DNA of 64,000 bases from Bradyrhizobium hipponense (GTDB lineage Bacteria > Pseudomonadota > Alphaproteobacteria > Rhizobiales > Xanthobacteraceae): assembly GCF_008123965.1 (NCBI RefSeq), contig NZ_VSTH01000055.1, positions 1 to 64,000 of the forward strand. The letters are read 5' to 3'. Made by a program: the position numbers and the translations under genes. This document shows positions 8,917 to 17,333 of this stretch, in pieces. A model generated the notes under the pieces. The model did not search any database, was not told where the DNA came from, and saw nothing but the letters and a program-made list of their open reading frames with translations. Position 1 is the stretch's first letter. Every line of letters begins with the position of its first letter.

Positions 8917-9444
8917 TCACCAGGGCAGGCCGCATAGGTCGATGGTGCCCTGGCGCGGTGCGCGCACGATGTCGAACACGAAGGGAGCCATGTGGTCGAA
9001 CCGGATCCGTCCCTCCGGCTGCTCGCAATAGACCTCGCCAGTGAAGGCGTGCCAGTTGCGGGCTTCGTAAAATGCCACATTATGCGGCTCGCAGAACAGG
9101 AGCGCGAAGCGCACCGCCTCGTTGGCCCTCATGGTGTGCACGGCTGCGCCGATCGCCATGGTCGCATAGCCGCGTCCGCGCTGATCTTCGCGGGTGCAGA
9201 CCCCGCCGATGCCGCCGACATGGACATTGCGCCCGTTCCAGCTGATGGTGCGGAAGTAGATGCCGACATGGCAGACGAGGCCGTCCTCGGGCGTCTCGAT
9301 CAGCACGCGGAGATGGGCGTTATCCCATTTGACGTGCCCCCAAGGCAGCTTCTCCACGATGTGCGGCCCAAAGACCGCCTGGTGCAACGGCTCCGCAATC
9401 GGCCACGCGGCGTCGCCGTTCAGAATGTCGATCTCGATGCTCAT
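8917..9444 (-). CDS. GNAT family N-acetyltransferase
   Basis: A 175-residue protein with the acetyl-CoA-binding motif REDQRGRGYATMAI at about residues 83-96, preceded by the strand GIGGVCT and followed by the helix HTMRANEAVRFALLFCEPHNVAFYEARNW, the usual end of a GNAT core. The start ATG at 9442-9444 follows a weak AGGCC. The substrate is unknown. It is separated from the MATE gene by 84 bases and could be read from its own promoter. Confidence 0.75.
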   Translation of the reverse strand: MSIEIDILNGDAAWPIAEPLHQAVFGPHIVEKLPWGHVKWDNAHLRVLIETPEDGLVCHVGIYFRTISWNGRNVHVGGIGGVCTREDQRGRGYATMAIGAAVHTMRANEAVRFALLFCEPHNVAFYEARNWHAFTGEVYCEQPEGRIRFDHMAPFVFDIVRAPRQGTIDLCGLPW

Positions 9445-9679
9445 GGCCTGTCTTTCGCGTCTCGGCTGCGTGGCGCGTTTTGTTCTGTCATAAGCGCTTC
9501 AAAGGCAATGATATTTTGCGGCCTCGTTCAAACGCCCCGACATCGTTGCGACGATTTTATGCAATCCGGCCATGCCTCGCATCACGCCTTTTCGCAAATT
9601 GGCGGTATTTAACGGCCGAGGAACCTTCTATAAGGGGTGACCGTTAGAACACGTTCCCCACCAGTTGCGGACAAGAACC

Positions 9680-10276
9680 ATGACATTCACGCTGCCCCCA
9701 CTCCCTTACGCCTATGACGCCCTCGGCCAGTACATGTCGAAGGAGACACTGGAATATCATCACGACAAGCATCATCAGGCCTATGTCACCAACGGCAACA
9801 ACGCGCTCAAGGGGACCGAATGGGAAAGCAAATCCCTTGAGGAGATCGTCAAGGGCTCGTTCGGCAAGAACCCTGCCGTGTTCAACAATGCCGGCCAGCA
9901 CTACAACCACATTCACTTCTGGAGCTGGATGAAGCCCAATGGCGGCGGCACCAAGCTGCCGGGCAAGCTCGAAAAGAAGATCAACGAGGACCTCGGCGGC
10001 TTCGAGAAGTTCAAGACGGACTTCCAGGCGGCCGGCGTCGGCCAGTTCGGCTCCGGCTGGTGCTGGCTCCAGGTCAAGAACGGCAAGCTCGAGATCTCCA
10101 AGACCCCCAACGGCGAGAATCCGCTGGTGCATGGCGCCACCCCGATCCTCGGCTGCGACGTCTGGGAGCACTCCTACTACATCGACTATCGCAACCGCCG
10201 TCCGGACTATCTGAAGGCGTTCGTCGAGAACCTCGTGAACTGGGAATACGTCGAGTCCCTGTTCGACAAGGCGTAA
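9680..10276 (+). CDS. sodB: Superoxide dismutase, iron/manganese family (iron type likely)
   Basis: A 198-residue cytosolic enzyme dismuting superoxide. The metal ligands of the family are present: a histidine in the LEYHHDKHHQAYV segment, a histidine in NNAGQHYNHIHFW, and the pair in CDVWEHSYYIDYRNRRPDYL (Asp and His). FGSGWCWL and the FNNAGQHYNH stretch resemble iron-type more than manganese-type enzymes, but specificity should be measured. The ATG at 9680 gives the family-typical MTFTLPPLPY start. A strong terminator-like hairpin follows at 10344-10373, so the gene is probably monocistronic. Confidence 0.93.
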   Translation: MTFTLPPLPYAYDALGQYMSKETLEYHHDKHHQAYVTNGNNALKGTEWESKSLEEIVKGSFGKNPAVFNNAGQHYNHIHFWSWMKPNGGGTKLPGKLEKKINEDLGGFEKFKTDFQAAGVGQFGSGWCWLQVKNGKLEISKTPNGENPLVHGATPILGCDVWEHSYYIDYRNRRPDYLKAFVENLVNWEYVESLFDKA

Positions 10277-10343
10277 GCTAAGCCGATCGATCATTCCGGG
10301 TCGACGCTTCGCGTCGTCCTGGAATGCCGGTGAAAGGTATCGA

Positions 10344-10373
10344 AAAGGCGGTCGCATGCGCGGCCGCCTTTTT
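10344..10373 (+). terminator. Rho-independent terminator after sodB
   Basis: AAAGGCGG pairs with CCGCCTTT around a GC-rich loop that itself can pair (CGC with GCG), followed by a run of T. It lies 68 bases after the sodB stop codon. Confidence 0.7.
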
Positions 10374-10502
10374 GCTGCGCATTCTCCAGCCCCTGCATAG
10401 CCCTGCGCAAGGCGCGCATGGGCCCTGTCATGGTTCCGTTTGCATCGGGGGCAGGGCCTCCTTAATCAAGGCTGGCATCCCTTCCCTCCGATTCAAGCCC
10501 CG

Positions 10503-11114
10503 TTGTCAGAACCCTTTTCGAAAGACCCGGCGCCTGCCGCGGACGCCGAGTCCGAGCCGCGGCCTGGGCGTGTGCGCAAGCCGATCGGCTGGTCGACACT
10601 GGTCATCGCCGCGTTGGTTGCGGTCAGTGCGGCGCTGGTCTGGCGGCGCGACGGCACCGACGGTGTGCTGGAGATACTCACCCACGATCTGTCGCTGTTC
10701 GGCGGCATCCTGCCGCGCGTGCTGGCGGGCTGTCTGCTCGGCGCGTTCATCTCGGAAATCCTGCCGCACGAGAAAGTCTCGCGCTCACTCGGGCCGAAGT
10801 CCGGGCTGAAGGGGCTTTTGATCGGCACCGCCTTCGGCGCGATCCTGCCCGGTGGACCCTTCACCGCCTATCCCGTGGCGAGCGCGCTGCTCGCAGTCGG
10901 CGCCGATTTCGGCGCCACCATTGCCATGGTCGTGAGCTGGACCCTGATCGGTTATGGCCGCGCGGTGGCGTGGGAAATCCCGATCATGGGCACCGATTTC
11001 ACGCTGTGGCGCATCGTCATCTCGCTGCCGCTGCCGGTGCTGGCAGGCAGCCTCGGCCGCTTCGTCTATGTCCGGATGTATCCGAAGCCGGCGACGAAGG
11101 ACGATGAGACGTGA
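10503..11114 (+). CDS. DUF318/YraQ-type permease, first half-size subunit
   Basis: A 203-residue membrane protein with about five hydrophobic segments, including WSTLVIAALVAVSAALVW and GGILPRVLAGCLLGAFI. It carries a PGGP motif (GAILPGGPFTAYPVA) and a VAWEIP motif, both repeated in the next gene. The family (putative permease COG0701) is usually one chain of about 300-350 residues with two such halves. The start is uncertain: no ATG fits, TTG at 10503 is my choice, and GTG at 10572 or TTG at 10440 are alternatives. The GTG start of the next gene overlaps this stop codon. Confidence 0.65.
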   Translation: MSEPFSKDPAPAADAESEPRPGRVRKPIGWSTLVIAALVAVSAALVWRRDGTDGVLEILTHDLSLFGGILPRVLAGCLLGAFISEILPHEKVSRSLGPKSGLKGLLIGTAFGAILPGGPFTAYPVASALLAVGADFGATIAMVVSWTLIGYGRAVAWEIPIMGTDFTLWRIVISLPLPVLAGSLGRFVYVRMYPKPATKDDET

Positions 11115-11611
11115 GCGCGGCGCTTCTGATCGACATCCTGCTGTGGGGCTCGGTTTTCGGCGTCGGCCTGATCGCCTTTCGCCGCGGCCCTCCCGTGTTC
11201 AAGGCCTCGCTACGCGAAGGCTCGATGGACTTCATCAACATCGTGCCGCGGATTGCGTTGGGAGTGATCGGCTCCGGCTATATCGCCGCCATCATCCCGC
11301 AAGAGGTTATCACCGGCTGGCTCGGGCCGGACAGCGGCTGGCTCGGGGTCGCGACCGCCGTGCTCGCCGGCGCCGCCACACCGGGCGGCCCGGTGATCGG
11401 CTTCTCCATTGGCACAGTGGCGCTGAAATCCGGCGGCGGGGTGCCACAAGTGGTTGCTTATGTCGTCGCCTGGGCGCTGTTCGCCTTCCAGCGGGTCATT
11501 TTGTGGGAAATCCCTTTTATGCCAGCTCGGTTCGTCTGGTTCCGCTGCGCCGTCTCGGTGCCGTTCCCGTTCGTCGCCGCTGCCATCGCGATGGTGATCG
11601 GCAGGCCCTGA
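11111..11611 (+). CDS. DUF318/YraQ-type permease, second half-size subunit
   Basis: A 166-residue membrane protein with four or five hydrophobic segments. It repeats the signature of its neighbour: PGGPVIGFSIG and ILWEIPFM. The GTG start at 11111 overlaps the upstream TGA by three bases, so the two are co-translated and probably assemble as a heterodimer equal to a full permease. The substrate is unknown; some family members are linked to arsenic or metal export, but no such regulator lies here. The next gene downstream is behind a Zur-box-like palindrome, so this pair is unlikely to be part of the zinc operon. Confidence 0.75.
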   Translation: MSAALLIDILLWGSVFGVGLIAFRRGPPVFKASLREGSMDFINIVPRIALGVIGSGYIAAIIPQEVITGWLGPDSGWLGVATAVLAGAATPGGPVIGFSIGTVALKSGGGVPQVVAYVVAWALFAFQRVILWEIPFMPARFVWFRCAVSVPFPFVAAAIAMVIGRP

Positions 11612-11630
11612 GCCGGGCGTGGACAGGCGC

Positions 11631-11649
11631 AATGTTATAATATAACGTT
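11631..11649. promoter_or_regulatory. Zur box-like palindrome upstream of the zinc transport genes
   Basis: AATGTTATAATATAACGTT is a near-perfect 19-bp palindrome; the 13-bp core GTTATA-A-TATAAC is perfect. The sequence matches the alphaproteobacterial Zur operator type. It ends five bases before the ATG of the His-rich peptide, so a bound repressor would sit over the promoter or the start of the transcript. Confidence 0.8.
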
Positions 11650-11654
11650 CAGGC

Positions 11655-11873
11655 ATGGTTCCCGCCGCCTCCCATGCTCACCATCACGACCATTCCCACG
11701 CCCATTCGCATGGGCACGACCACGTGCATGCCCATGTCCACGGTGCGACCTCTCCGCATCCGGCCCAGGCGGCGCCCTGGTCGATCCTGCGCATGACCAT
11801 GGCCACGCGCCTTTCGGCCGCGATCGCGGTCTGCGCGGTGCTGTGGGGCATGGTCTGGGTGGCGATGAGGTGA
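11655..11873 (+). CDS. His-rich single-span membrane peptide of the zinc locus
   Basis: A 72-residue product. Its N-terminal 35 residues are packed with histidine (HAHHHDHSHAHSHGHDHVHA and more), and the C-terminal part (TRLSAAIAVCAVLWGMVWVAM) is one transmembrane helix. This suggests a membrane-anchored metal-binding tail. It lies directly behind the Zur-box-like palindrome and four bases before aztA, so it is probably zinc-repressed and co-transcribed. I infer a metal-capture or buffering role: the partner solute-binding protein AztC lacks a His-rich loop and this small protein may supply one. Confidence 0.75.
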   Translation: MVPAASHAHHHDHSHAHSHGHDHVHAHVHGATSPHPAQAAPWSILRMTMATRLSAAIAVCAVLWGMVWVAMR

Positions 11874-11876
11874 TCC

Positions 11877-12626
11877 ATGGCGGCACTGCATTTCCACAAC
11901 GTTACGCTCGGCTATGACCGGCATCCGGCCGTGCACCATCTCAACGGCGCGGTCGCGTCGGGCGCGCTGGTGGCCGTGATCGGCCCGAACGGCGCCGGCA
12001 AGTCGACGCTGCTGCGCGGCATCGTCGGCATCCTCAAGCCGCTCGACGGCAGCATCCATCTCGGCGAACTCGACTCCCGCGATATCGCCTATCTGCCGCA
12101 GAGCGCGGAGATCGACCGCAGCTTTCCAATCTCGGTGTTCGATTTCGTCGCCACCGGACTGTGGCGCGCGACCGGCCTGTCCGGCGGCATCGGCAAGACC
12201 GCGCGCGACAAGATCCTGCATGCGATTGCGGGCGTCGGGCTCAACGGTTTCGAGAATCGTCCGATCGGCACGCTCTCCGGCGGGCAGATGCAGCGCGTGC
12301 TGTTCGCGCGCGTTCTGCTCCAGGACGCGAGCCTGATCGTGCTTGACGAGCCCTTCAACGCCATCGACAGCAAGACCACGATCGATCTGCTCGCGCTGGT
12401 GAAGCACTGGCATGGCGAAGGCCGCACCGTGCTGGCCGCGCTGCACGATCTGGAGATGGTGCGCACGCATTTCAGCGAGACGCTGGTGCTGGCGCGCGGG
12501 CCGGTTGCATGGGGCCCAACGGCGGAAGTTCTGACGCCGGAAAACCTGATGGTCGCGATGCGGATGTGCGAGGCGTTCGACGACAGCGCCGCGGCCTGCG
12601 CCGCCGATGATGCGCAAGCGGCGTGA
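11877..12626 (+). CDS. aztA: Zinc ABC transporter ATP-binding protein
   Basis: A 249-residue ABC ATPase. Walker A GPNGAGKST is at about residues 36-44, the signature LSGGQMQR near 132-139, Walker B LIVLDEP near 151-157, and the switch histidine lies in ALHDLEMV. It powers uptake of a divalent metal through AztB. The AztABC assignment over manganese/iron types rests on the Zur-box-like operator and on the following COG0523 gene. It starts four bases after the His-rich peptide gene, and the permease gene follows six bases after its stop. Confidence 0.85.
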   Translation: MAALHFHNVTLGYDRHPAVHHLNGAVASGALVAVIGPNGAGKSTLLRGIVGILKPLDGSIHLGELDSRDIAYLPQSAEIDRSFPISVFDFVATGLWRATGLSGGIGKTARDKILHAIAGVGLNGFENRPIGTLSGGQMQRVLFARVLLQDASLIVLDEPFNAIDSKTTIDLLALVKHWHGEGRTVLAALHDLEMVRTHFSETLVLARGPVAWGPTAEVLTPENLMVAMRMCEAFDDSAAACAADDAQAA

Positions 12627-12632
12627 CATCTG

Positions 12633-13502
12633 ATGTTTCATGACGCGCTGATCGGCCCGTTCACCGAATTCGAATTCATGCGGCGCGCGCTCGCAGCCGT
12701 GATCGCGCTGTCGCTCGCCGGCGCCCCGATCGGCGTGTTCCTGATGCTGCGGCGGATGAGCCTCGTCGGCGACGCCATGGCGCACGCAATCCTCCCGGGC
12801 GCGGCCGTTGGTTTCTTGCTCTCCGGCCTCAATCTATTCGCGATGACGGCCGGTGGCCTCATCGCCGGCTTTGCGGTCGCGATCCTCGCCGGTGTGGTTT
12901 CGCGCTCGACCGGACTGAAGGAGGACGCCTCGCTTGCAACCTTCTATCTGGCGTCACTGGCGCTGGGTGTCACCATCGTCTCGATCAAGGGCACAAACAT
13001 CGACCTGCTGCACGTGCTGTTCGGCAACATCCTGGCGATGGACGACCAGACGCTGCTGGTGGTCGCCTTCAACGCCACGGTGACGCTGCTGGTGCTGGCC
13101 ATGATCTACCGCCCGCTGGTGATCGAGAGTGTCGATCCCTTGTTCCTGCGCACCGTCAGCCGCGCCGGGGGGCCCGCGCATCTCGCCTTCCTCGCGCTCG
13201 TCGTGATCAATCTGGTCAACGGCTTTCAGGCGCTCGGCACTTTGCTCGCGGTCGGCCTGATGATCCTGCCGGCCGGCATCGCGCGATTCTGGTCGCGTGA
13301 TCTGACGGCGATGATCTGCATCGCGGTGATCGTCGCCGCCGTATCCGGCTATGCAGGCCTCGTGCTGTCGTTCCAGACCCGCGTGCCCTCGGGGCCTGCG
13401 ATCATTCTGGTGGCGAGCGGGCTCTACATCGTCTCCGTCCTGTTCGGCCGTGTCGGCGGCGTTATCAGGCAGCTGTTTCCCGGCCGGCATCTGGAAGCGT
13501 GA
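12633..13502 (+). CDS. aztB: Zinc ABC transporter permease
   Basis: A 289-residue inner-membrane permease of the ABC-3/ZnuB type with about eight hydrophobic segments. It carries the usual RRMSLVGDAMAHAILPGAAVGFLL segment near the start, which contacts the ATPase, and later conserved stretches such as VVINLVNGFQALGTLLAVGLMILPA. It forms the membrane channel with AztA. The gap to aztC is six bases, so translation is coupled. Confidence 0.87.
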   Translation: MFHDALIGPFTEFEFMRRALAAVIALSLAGAPIGVFLMLRRMSLVGDAMAHAILPGAAVGFLLSGLNLFAMTAGGLIAGFAVAILAGVVSRSTGLKEDASLATFYLASLALGVTIVSIKGTNIDLLHVLFGNILAMDDQTLLVVAFNATVTLLVLAMIYRPLVIESVDPLFLRTVSRAGGPAHLAFLALVVINLVNGFQALGTLLAVGLMILPAGIARFWSRDLTAMICIAVIVAAVSGYAGLVLSFQTRVPSGPAIILVASGLYIVSVLFGRVGGVIRQLFPGRHLEA

Positions 13503-13508
13503 CGGGCG

Positions 13509-14372
13509 ATGCGGCTTATCCTGTTTTGTGTGCTCTTGCTGATCACCTCGCCGCTGCATGCCGCCGAGCGGCTCAACGTGGTCGCGAGCTTCTCGATCCT
13601 CGCGGATTTCGTCCGTAATGTCGGCGGTGACCGCATCAGCCTCACCACGCTGGTTGGCGCCGACAGCGACGTCCACGTCTACACGCCGGCGCCTGGCGAC
13701 GCGAAGCGGATCGCCGACGCAAAGCTCGTGATCGTCAATGGGCTCGGCCTCGAAGGCTGGCTGCCGCGGCTGGTGCAATCCTCGGGCAGCAAGGCAAGGG
13801 TCGTCACCGCAAGCACCGGCATTGCGCCCCTGAAACTCGGCACGGCTGCAGATCCCCATGCCTGGCAGTCGGTCCCCAACGCCAAGGCCTACGTCACCAA
13901 CATCGCCAGTGCGTTGGCCGCCGCCGACCCGGACGATGCGGACTTCTTCCGTGCCGAGGCAAAAGCCTATCTGGAAAAGCTCGAAACGCTCGACCGCGAG
14001 GTGCGTGAGGCGGTGGCAAAAATCCCGCCGGAGCGGCGCAAGGTGATCTCCACCCACAACGCCTTCGGCTATTTCGCCGCCGAATACGGCGTCCGGTTCA
14101 TCGCGCCCTTGGGGGTCTCCACCGAAACCGAGCCCAGCGCCCGCGATATTGCTGCGATCATCGGCCAGATCAAGGCCCAAAAAATCCCGGCGGTATTCCT
14201 GGAGAATATCAGCGATGACCGGCTGATCCGCCGGATCGCCGCCGAGACCGGCTCAAAGGTCGGCGGGACCCTGATTTCGGACGGTTTGACCGGCGAAAAG
14301 GGGTCCGCACCCACTTACATTGACATGGTCAGGCACAATATAAAGGCGCTGACCAGCGCGCTTGACCATTAG
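13509..14372 (+). CDS. aztC: Zinc ABC transporter substrate-binding protein
   Basis: A 287-residue cluster A-I binding protein with a signal peptide (LILFCVLLLITSPLHAAE). Four expected metal ligands are visible: His56 (DVHVYTP), His117 (DPHAW), His183 (STHNAF) and Asp258 (SDGL). There is no His-rich loop between the first and second ligand, as in AztC and unlike classic ZnuA. Three histidines plus an aspartate favour zinc but could also fit manganese. No aztD chaperone gene is in the block. The last gene before the GTPase, 54 bases away. Confidence 0.85.
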   Translation: MRLILFCVLLLITSPLHAAERLNVVASFSILADFVRNVGGDRISLTTLVGADSDVHVYTPAPGDAKRIADAKLVIVNGLGLEGWLPRLVQSSGSKARVVTASTGIAPLKLGTAADPHAWQSVPNAKAYVTNIASALAAADPDDADFFRAEAKAYLEKLETLDREVREAVAKIPPERRKVISTHNAFGYFAAEYGVRFIAPLGVSTETEPSARDIAAIIGQIKAQKIPAVFLENISDDRLIRRIAAETGSKVGGTLISDGLTGEKGSAPTYIDMVRHNIKALTSALDH

Positions 14373-14426
14373 GGCAGGGGGCCACCCCGCCTCGCGTCGC
14401 GCAAAAGCCCGAAGTCCGGAGTTGTT

Positions 14427-15470
14427 ATGTCTGAAGCGACCTCTCAAAAAATTCCCGTGACCGTCCTCACCGGCTATCTCGGTGCCGGCAAGACCACGCT
14501 TTTGAACCGCATCCTGTCGGAAAACCACGGCAAGAAGTACGCCGTCATCGTCAACGAATTCGGCGAGATCGGCATCGACAACGACCTCATCATCGGCGCC
14601 GATGAGGAAGTGTTCGAGATGAACAATGGCTGCATCTGCTGCACCGTGCGCGGCGACCTCGTGCGTATCATGGACGGGCTCATGAAGCGCAAAGGCAAGT
14701 TCGACGCGATCATCGTCGAGACCACGGGGCTTGCCGATCCGGCGCCGGTGGCCCAGACCTTCTTCGTCGACGAGGACGTGCAGAAGAACGCCCGGCTCGA
14801 TGCGGTGGTGACGGTTGCCGACGCCAAATGGCTGTCCGACCGGCTCAAGGATGCGCCAGAGGCCAAGAACCAGATCGCCTTCGCCGACGTCATCGTCCTG
14901 AACAAGACCGATCTCGTCACCAAGGGCGAACTTGCCGAGGTCGAGGCCCGGATCCGCGCCATCAATCCTTATGCGAAACTGCATCGCGCCGAGCGCTGCT
15001 CGGTGGCGTTGGCTGACGTGCTCGATCGCGGCGCATTCGACCTCGATCGCATCCTCGATATCGAGCCGGACTTCCTGAATGCCGACGATCACGACCACGA
15101 TCATGACCACCACCATGACGGCCATGACCATCATCATGATCACGGCCACGGCCTGAAACACTATCACGACGAGGACATGCAGTCGCTGTCGCTCAAGACC
15201 GACAAGCCGCTCGATCCGAACGTGTTTATGCCCTGGCTCCAGAACCTGGTGCAGGTCGAGGGCGGGAAGATCCTGCGCTCCAAAGGCATCCTCGCCTTCC
15301 ACGACGATGACGACCGCTACGTCTTCCAGGGCGTCCACATGATGCTGGAGGGCAATCATCAGCGGAAATGGAACGACGGCGAGCGGCGCGAGAGCCGCCT
15401 CGTCTTCATCGGCCGCGAATTGCCGGAAGAGGCTATTCGCACGGGCTTCGAGAGCTGCATCGTCTCGTGA
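14427..15470 (+). CDS. COG0523 (CobW/ZagA-like) GTPase, probable zinc metallochaperone
   Basis: A 347-residue G3E GTPase. P-loop GYLGAGKTT is at residues 16-24, the metal-binding motif GCICC near 71-75, and NKTD near 159-162. A dense His/Asp loop lies at about residues 218-250. The CobW C-terminal domain follows. Proteins of this type hand zinc to client enzymes or to their chaperones when zinc is scarce. Being directly behind aztC supports zinc rather than cobalt. The next gene starts inside its stop codon, so the two proteins are made together. Confidence 0.85.
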   Translation: MSEATSQKIPVTVLTGYLGAGKTTLLNRILSENHGKKYAVIVNEFGEIGIDNDLIIGADEEVFEMNNGCICCTVRGDLVRIMDGLMKRKGKFDAIIVETTGLADPAPVAQTFFVDEDVQKNARLDAVVTVADAKWLSDRLKDAPEAKNQIAFADVIVLNKTDLVTKGELAEVEARIRAINPYAKLHRAERCSVALADVLDRGAFDLDRILDIEPDFLNADDHDHDHDHHHDGHDHHHDHGHGLKHYHDEDMQSLSLKTDKPLDPNVFMPWLQNLVQVEGGKILRSKGILAFHDDDDRYVFQGVHMMLEGNHQRKWNDGERRESRLVFIGRELPEEAIRTGFESCIVS

Positions 15471-16489
15471 TGAAAGAGTTTACGCCGGCTCCCGATTCAG
15501 CCTCGATCGTTTCCGTCACCGACCGCGTCAAGCCGGTCGCGCTCGGCATAGGCGTGATCTCAGCGCATTTCCTCGGCGACCGCGCCGTCTTTGTCGGCGG
15601 TGAGGAGAATGTCGCTTTCGTCGATGCCAAGGGCGAGATCAGCAAGGTCGCCGTGCATAGCGGCGGCATTCTCTCGGCCGCGTGCGACGGCAAGCGCCTC
15701 GTCATGGGCGGCGACGACGGCAAGGTTGTCTCGCTCGATGCCAAGGGCGAGGTGACGCTGCTTGCCACCGACCCGAAGCGGCGCTGGATCGATGCGGTGG
15801 CGCTGCACCCGGACGGCGCCTTCGCCTGGTCGGCCGGAAAGTTCGCCTTCGTCAAGAGCGGCAAGCAGGAAGAGAAATCGATCGAGGTGCCCTCGACCGT
15901 CGGCGGGCTTGCGTTCGCGCCGAAGGGCCTGCGGCTTGCGATCGCGCATTACAACGGCGCGACGCTGTGGTTTCCGAACATGGCGGCCACGGCCGAATTC
16001 CTGCCCTGGGCCGGCTCGCATCTCGGCGTCACCTTCAGCCCGGACAACAAATTCCTGGTCACCACGATGCATGAGGCGGCGCTGCACGGCTGGCGGCTTG
16101 CCGACAACAGGCACATGCGCATGACCGGCTATCCCGGCCGCGTCCGCTCGATGTCCTGGAGCGCGGGCGGCAAGGCGCTGGCGACCTCGGGCGCCGACAC
16201 TGTCATCCTGTGGCCGTTCGCCAGCAAGGATGGCCCGATGGGCAAGGAGCCCGCGATGCTCGCGCCGCTCCAGGCGCGCGTGTCGGTGGTCGCCTGCCAC
16301 CCCAAGAACGACATCTTCGCCGCCGGCTACAGCGACGGCACCGTGCTGATGGTGCGGCTGGAGGACGGCGCCGAGATCCTCGTCCGCCGCAACGGCACGC
16401 CGCCCGTGGCCGCGCTCGCCTGGAACGCCAAAGGTACGCTGCTCGCGTTCGCGGATGAAAATGGGGACGGCGGGCTTCTGGAGCTTTGA
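15470..16489 (+). CDS. Cytosolic WD40-repeat beta-propeller protein of the zinc locus
   Basis: A 339-residue protein made of repeating units of about 40 residues, recognised by segments such as VFVGGEENVAFVDAKGEI, LVMGGDDGKVVSLDAKGEV, LATSGADTVILWPFA and IFAAGYSDGTVLMVRL. It probably forms a seven-bladed propeller. There is no signal peptide. Its ATG overlaps the GTPase stop codon (TGATG), implying tight coupling. WD40 proteins are scaffolds with no catalysis. Interestingly, the periplasmic zinc chaperone AztD that normally accompanies AztABC is also a propeller; this one is cytosolic, so it would be a different partner. Its role is inferred only from context. Confidence 0.8.
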   Translation: MKEFTPAPDSASIVSVTDRVKPVALGIGVISAHFLGDRAVFVGGEENVAFVDAKGEISKVAVHSGGILSAACDGKRLVMGGDDGKVVSLDAKGEVTLLATDPKRRWIDAVALHPDGAFAWSAGKFAFVKSGKQEEKSIEVPSTVGGLAFAPKGLRLAIAHYNGATLWFPNMAATAEFLPWAGSHLGVTFSPDNKFLVTTMHEAALHGWRLADNRHMRMTGYPGRVRSMSWSAGGKALATSGADTVILWPFASKDGPMGKEPAMLAPLQARVSVVACHPKNDIFAAGYSDGTVLMVRLEDGAEILVRRNGTPPVAALAWNAKGTLLAFADENGDGGLLEL

Positions 16490-16519
16490 TCTGTCATCGT
16501 TCTGACCGTATAGGGGGCC

Positions 16520-17236
16520 ATGCGGTTTCTGACGACCTTCCAGATTGCTGATTTTCTCGACACGCTGGTCAGCCTGTTCACGGCCTTCGTGCTGGGCACG
16601 CTGATCGGCGCCGAGCGGCAATACCGGCAGCGCACTGCGGGCCTGCGCACCAACGTGCTGGTTGCGGTCGGTGCCGCCGCCTTCGTCGATCTCGCCATGC
16701 ATCTGACCGCCGCGGACGGCGCGGTGCGGGTGATCTCCTACGTCGTCTCCGGCATCGGCTTTCTCGGCGCCGGCGTCATCATGAAGCAGGGCATGGACGT
16801 GCGCGGGCTCAACACCGCGGCGACGCTGTGGGCGTCGGCCGCAGTCGGCTCCTGCGCCGGTGCCGACATGATCGCGCAGGCGGCTGCGCTGACCGTGTTC
16901 GTCATCGCCGGCAACACCATGCTGCGTCCGCTGGTCAACGCCATCAACCGCATCCCGCTGAACGAGAAGGCATCGGAGGCGACGTACTATTTCAAGCTCG
17001 CGGTTGCGGCAGATGCTCTGCCCGACATGCGCGACCGGCTCGTCGACAAGCTCGAGGGTGCAAAATATCCGGTGGCCGATATCGACGTGGTCGAGACCGG
17101 GGATGACCTGATCGAGATCGTCGCAAAGCTGGTCGCGACCGCGGTCGATCCGAACGAGCTCAACGCGGTGGCGACCGATCTGCAACACCTGCCCGGCGTC
17201 CGCCACGCCACCTGGGAAGTCAGCACTTCCGACTGA
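16520..17236 (+). CDS. MgtC/SapB family membrane protein
   Basis: A 238-residue inner-membrane protein. The N-terminal part has four to five helices with the MgtC motifs LIGAERQYRQRTAGLRTNVL, GIGFLGAGVIMK and GLNTAATLWASAAVG. A soluble C-terminal ACT-like domain follows from about residue 155. MgtC family members affect survival at low magnesium by inhibiting the F1Fo ATP synthase in Salmonella; the role here is not known. It follows the WD40 gene by 30 bases and may be read through from it. Confidence 0.85.
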   Translation: MRFLTTFQIADFLDTLVSLFTAFVLGTLIGAERQYRQRTAGLRTNVLVAVGAAAFVDLAMHLTAADGAVRVISYVVSGIGFLGAGVIMKQGMDVRGLNTAATLWASAAVGSCAGADMIAQAAALTVFVIAGNTMLRPLVNAINRIPLNEKASEATYYFKLAVAADALPDMRDRLVDKLEGAKYPVADIDVVETGDDLIEIVAKLVATAVDPNELNAVATDLQHLPGVRHATWEVSTSD

Positions 17237-17333
17237 GCGCGGCGTTTTGGCGCGAGTGCGGTTCCCGATTTGTCCAGCAAGGAACCGCTGTCGCGCCAAT
17301 TCGTTGATCCCGCGGACAAAAGCGGTGATCGAC

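Noticed and set aside
8917..9444. NodA-like acyltransferase
   Set aside because: The size is similar, but the sequence has an ordinary GNAT acetyl-CoA loop and lacks the NodA pattern. No other nod gene is near.
12954..14180. Minus-strand 408-residue frame over aztB-aztC
   Set aside because: The GC-rich third position of the plus-strand genes keeps this frame open; its sequence is Asp/Arg/His-rich with no domain.
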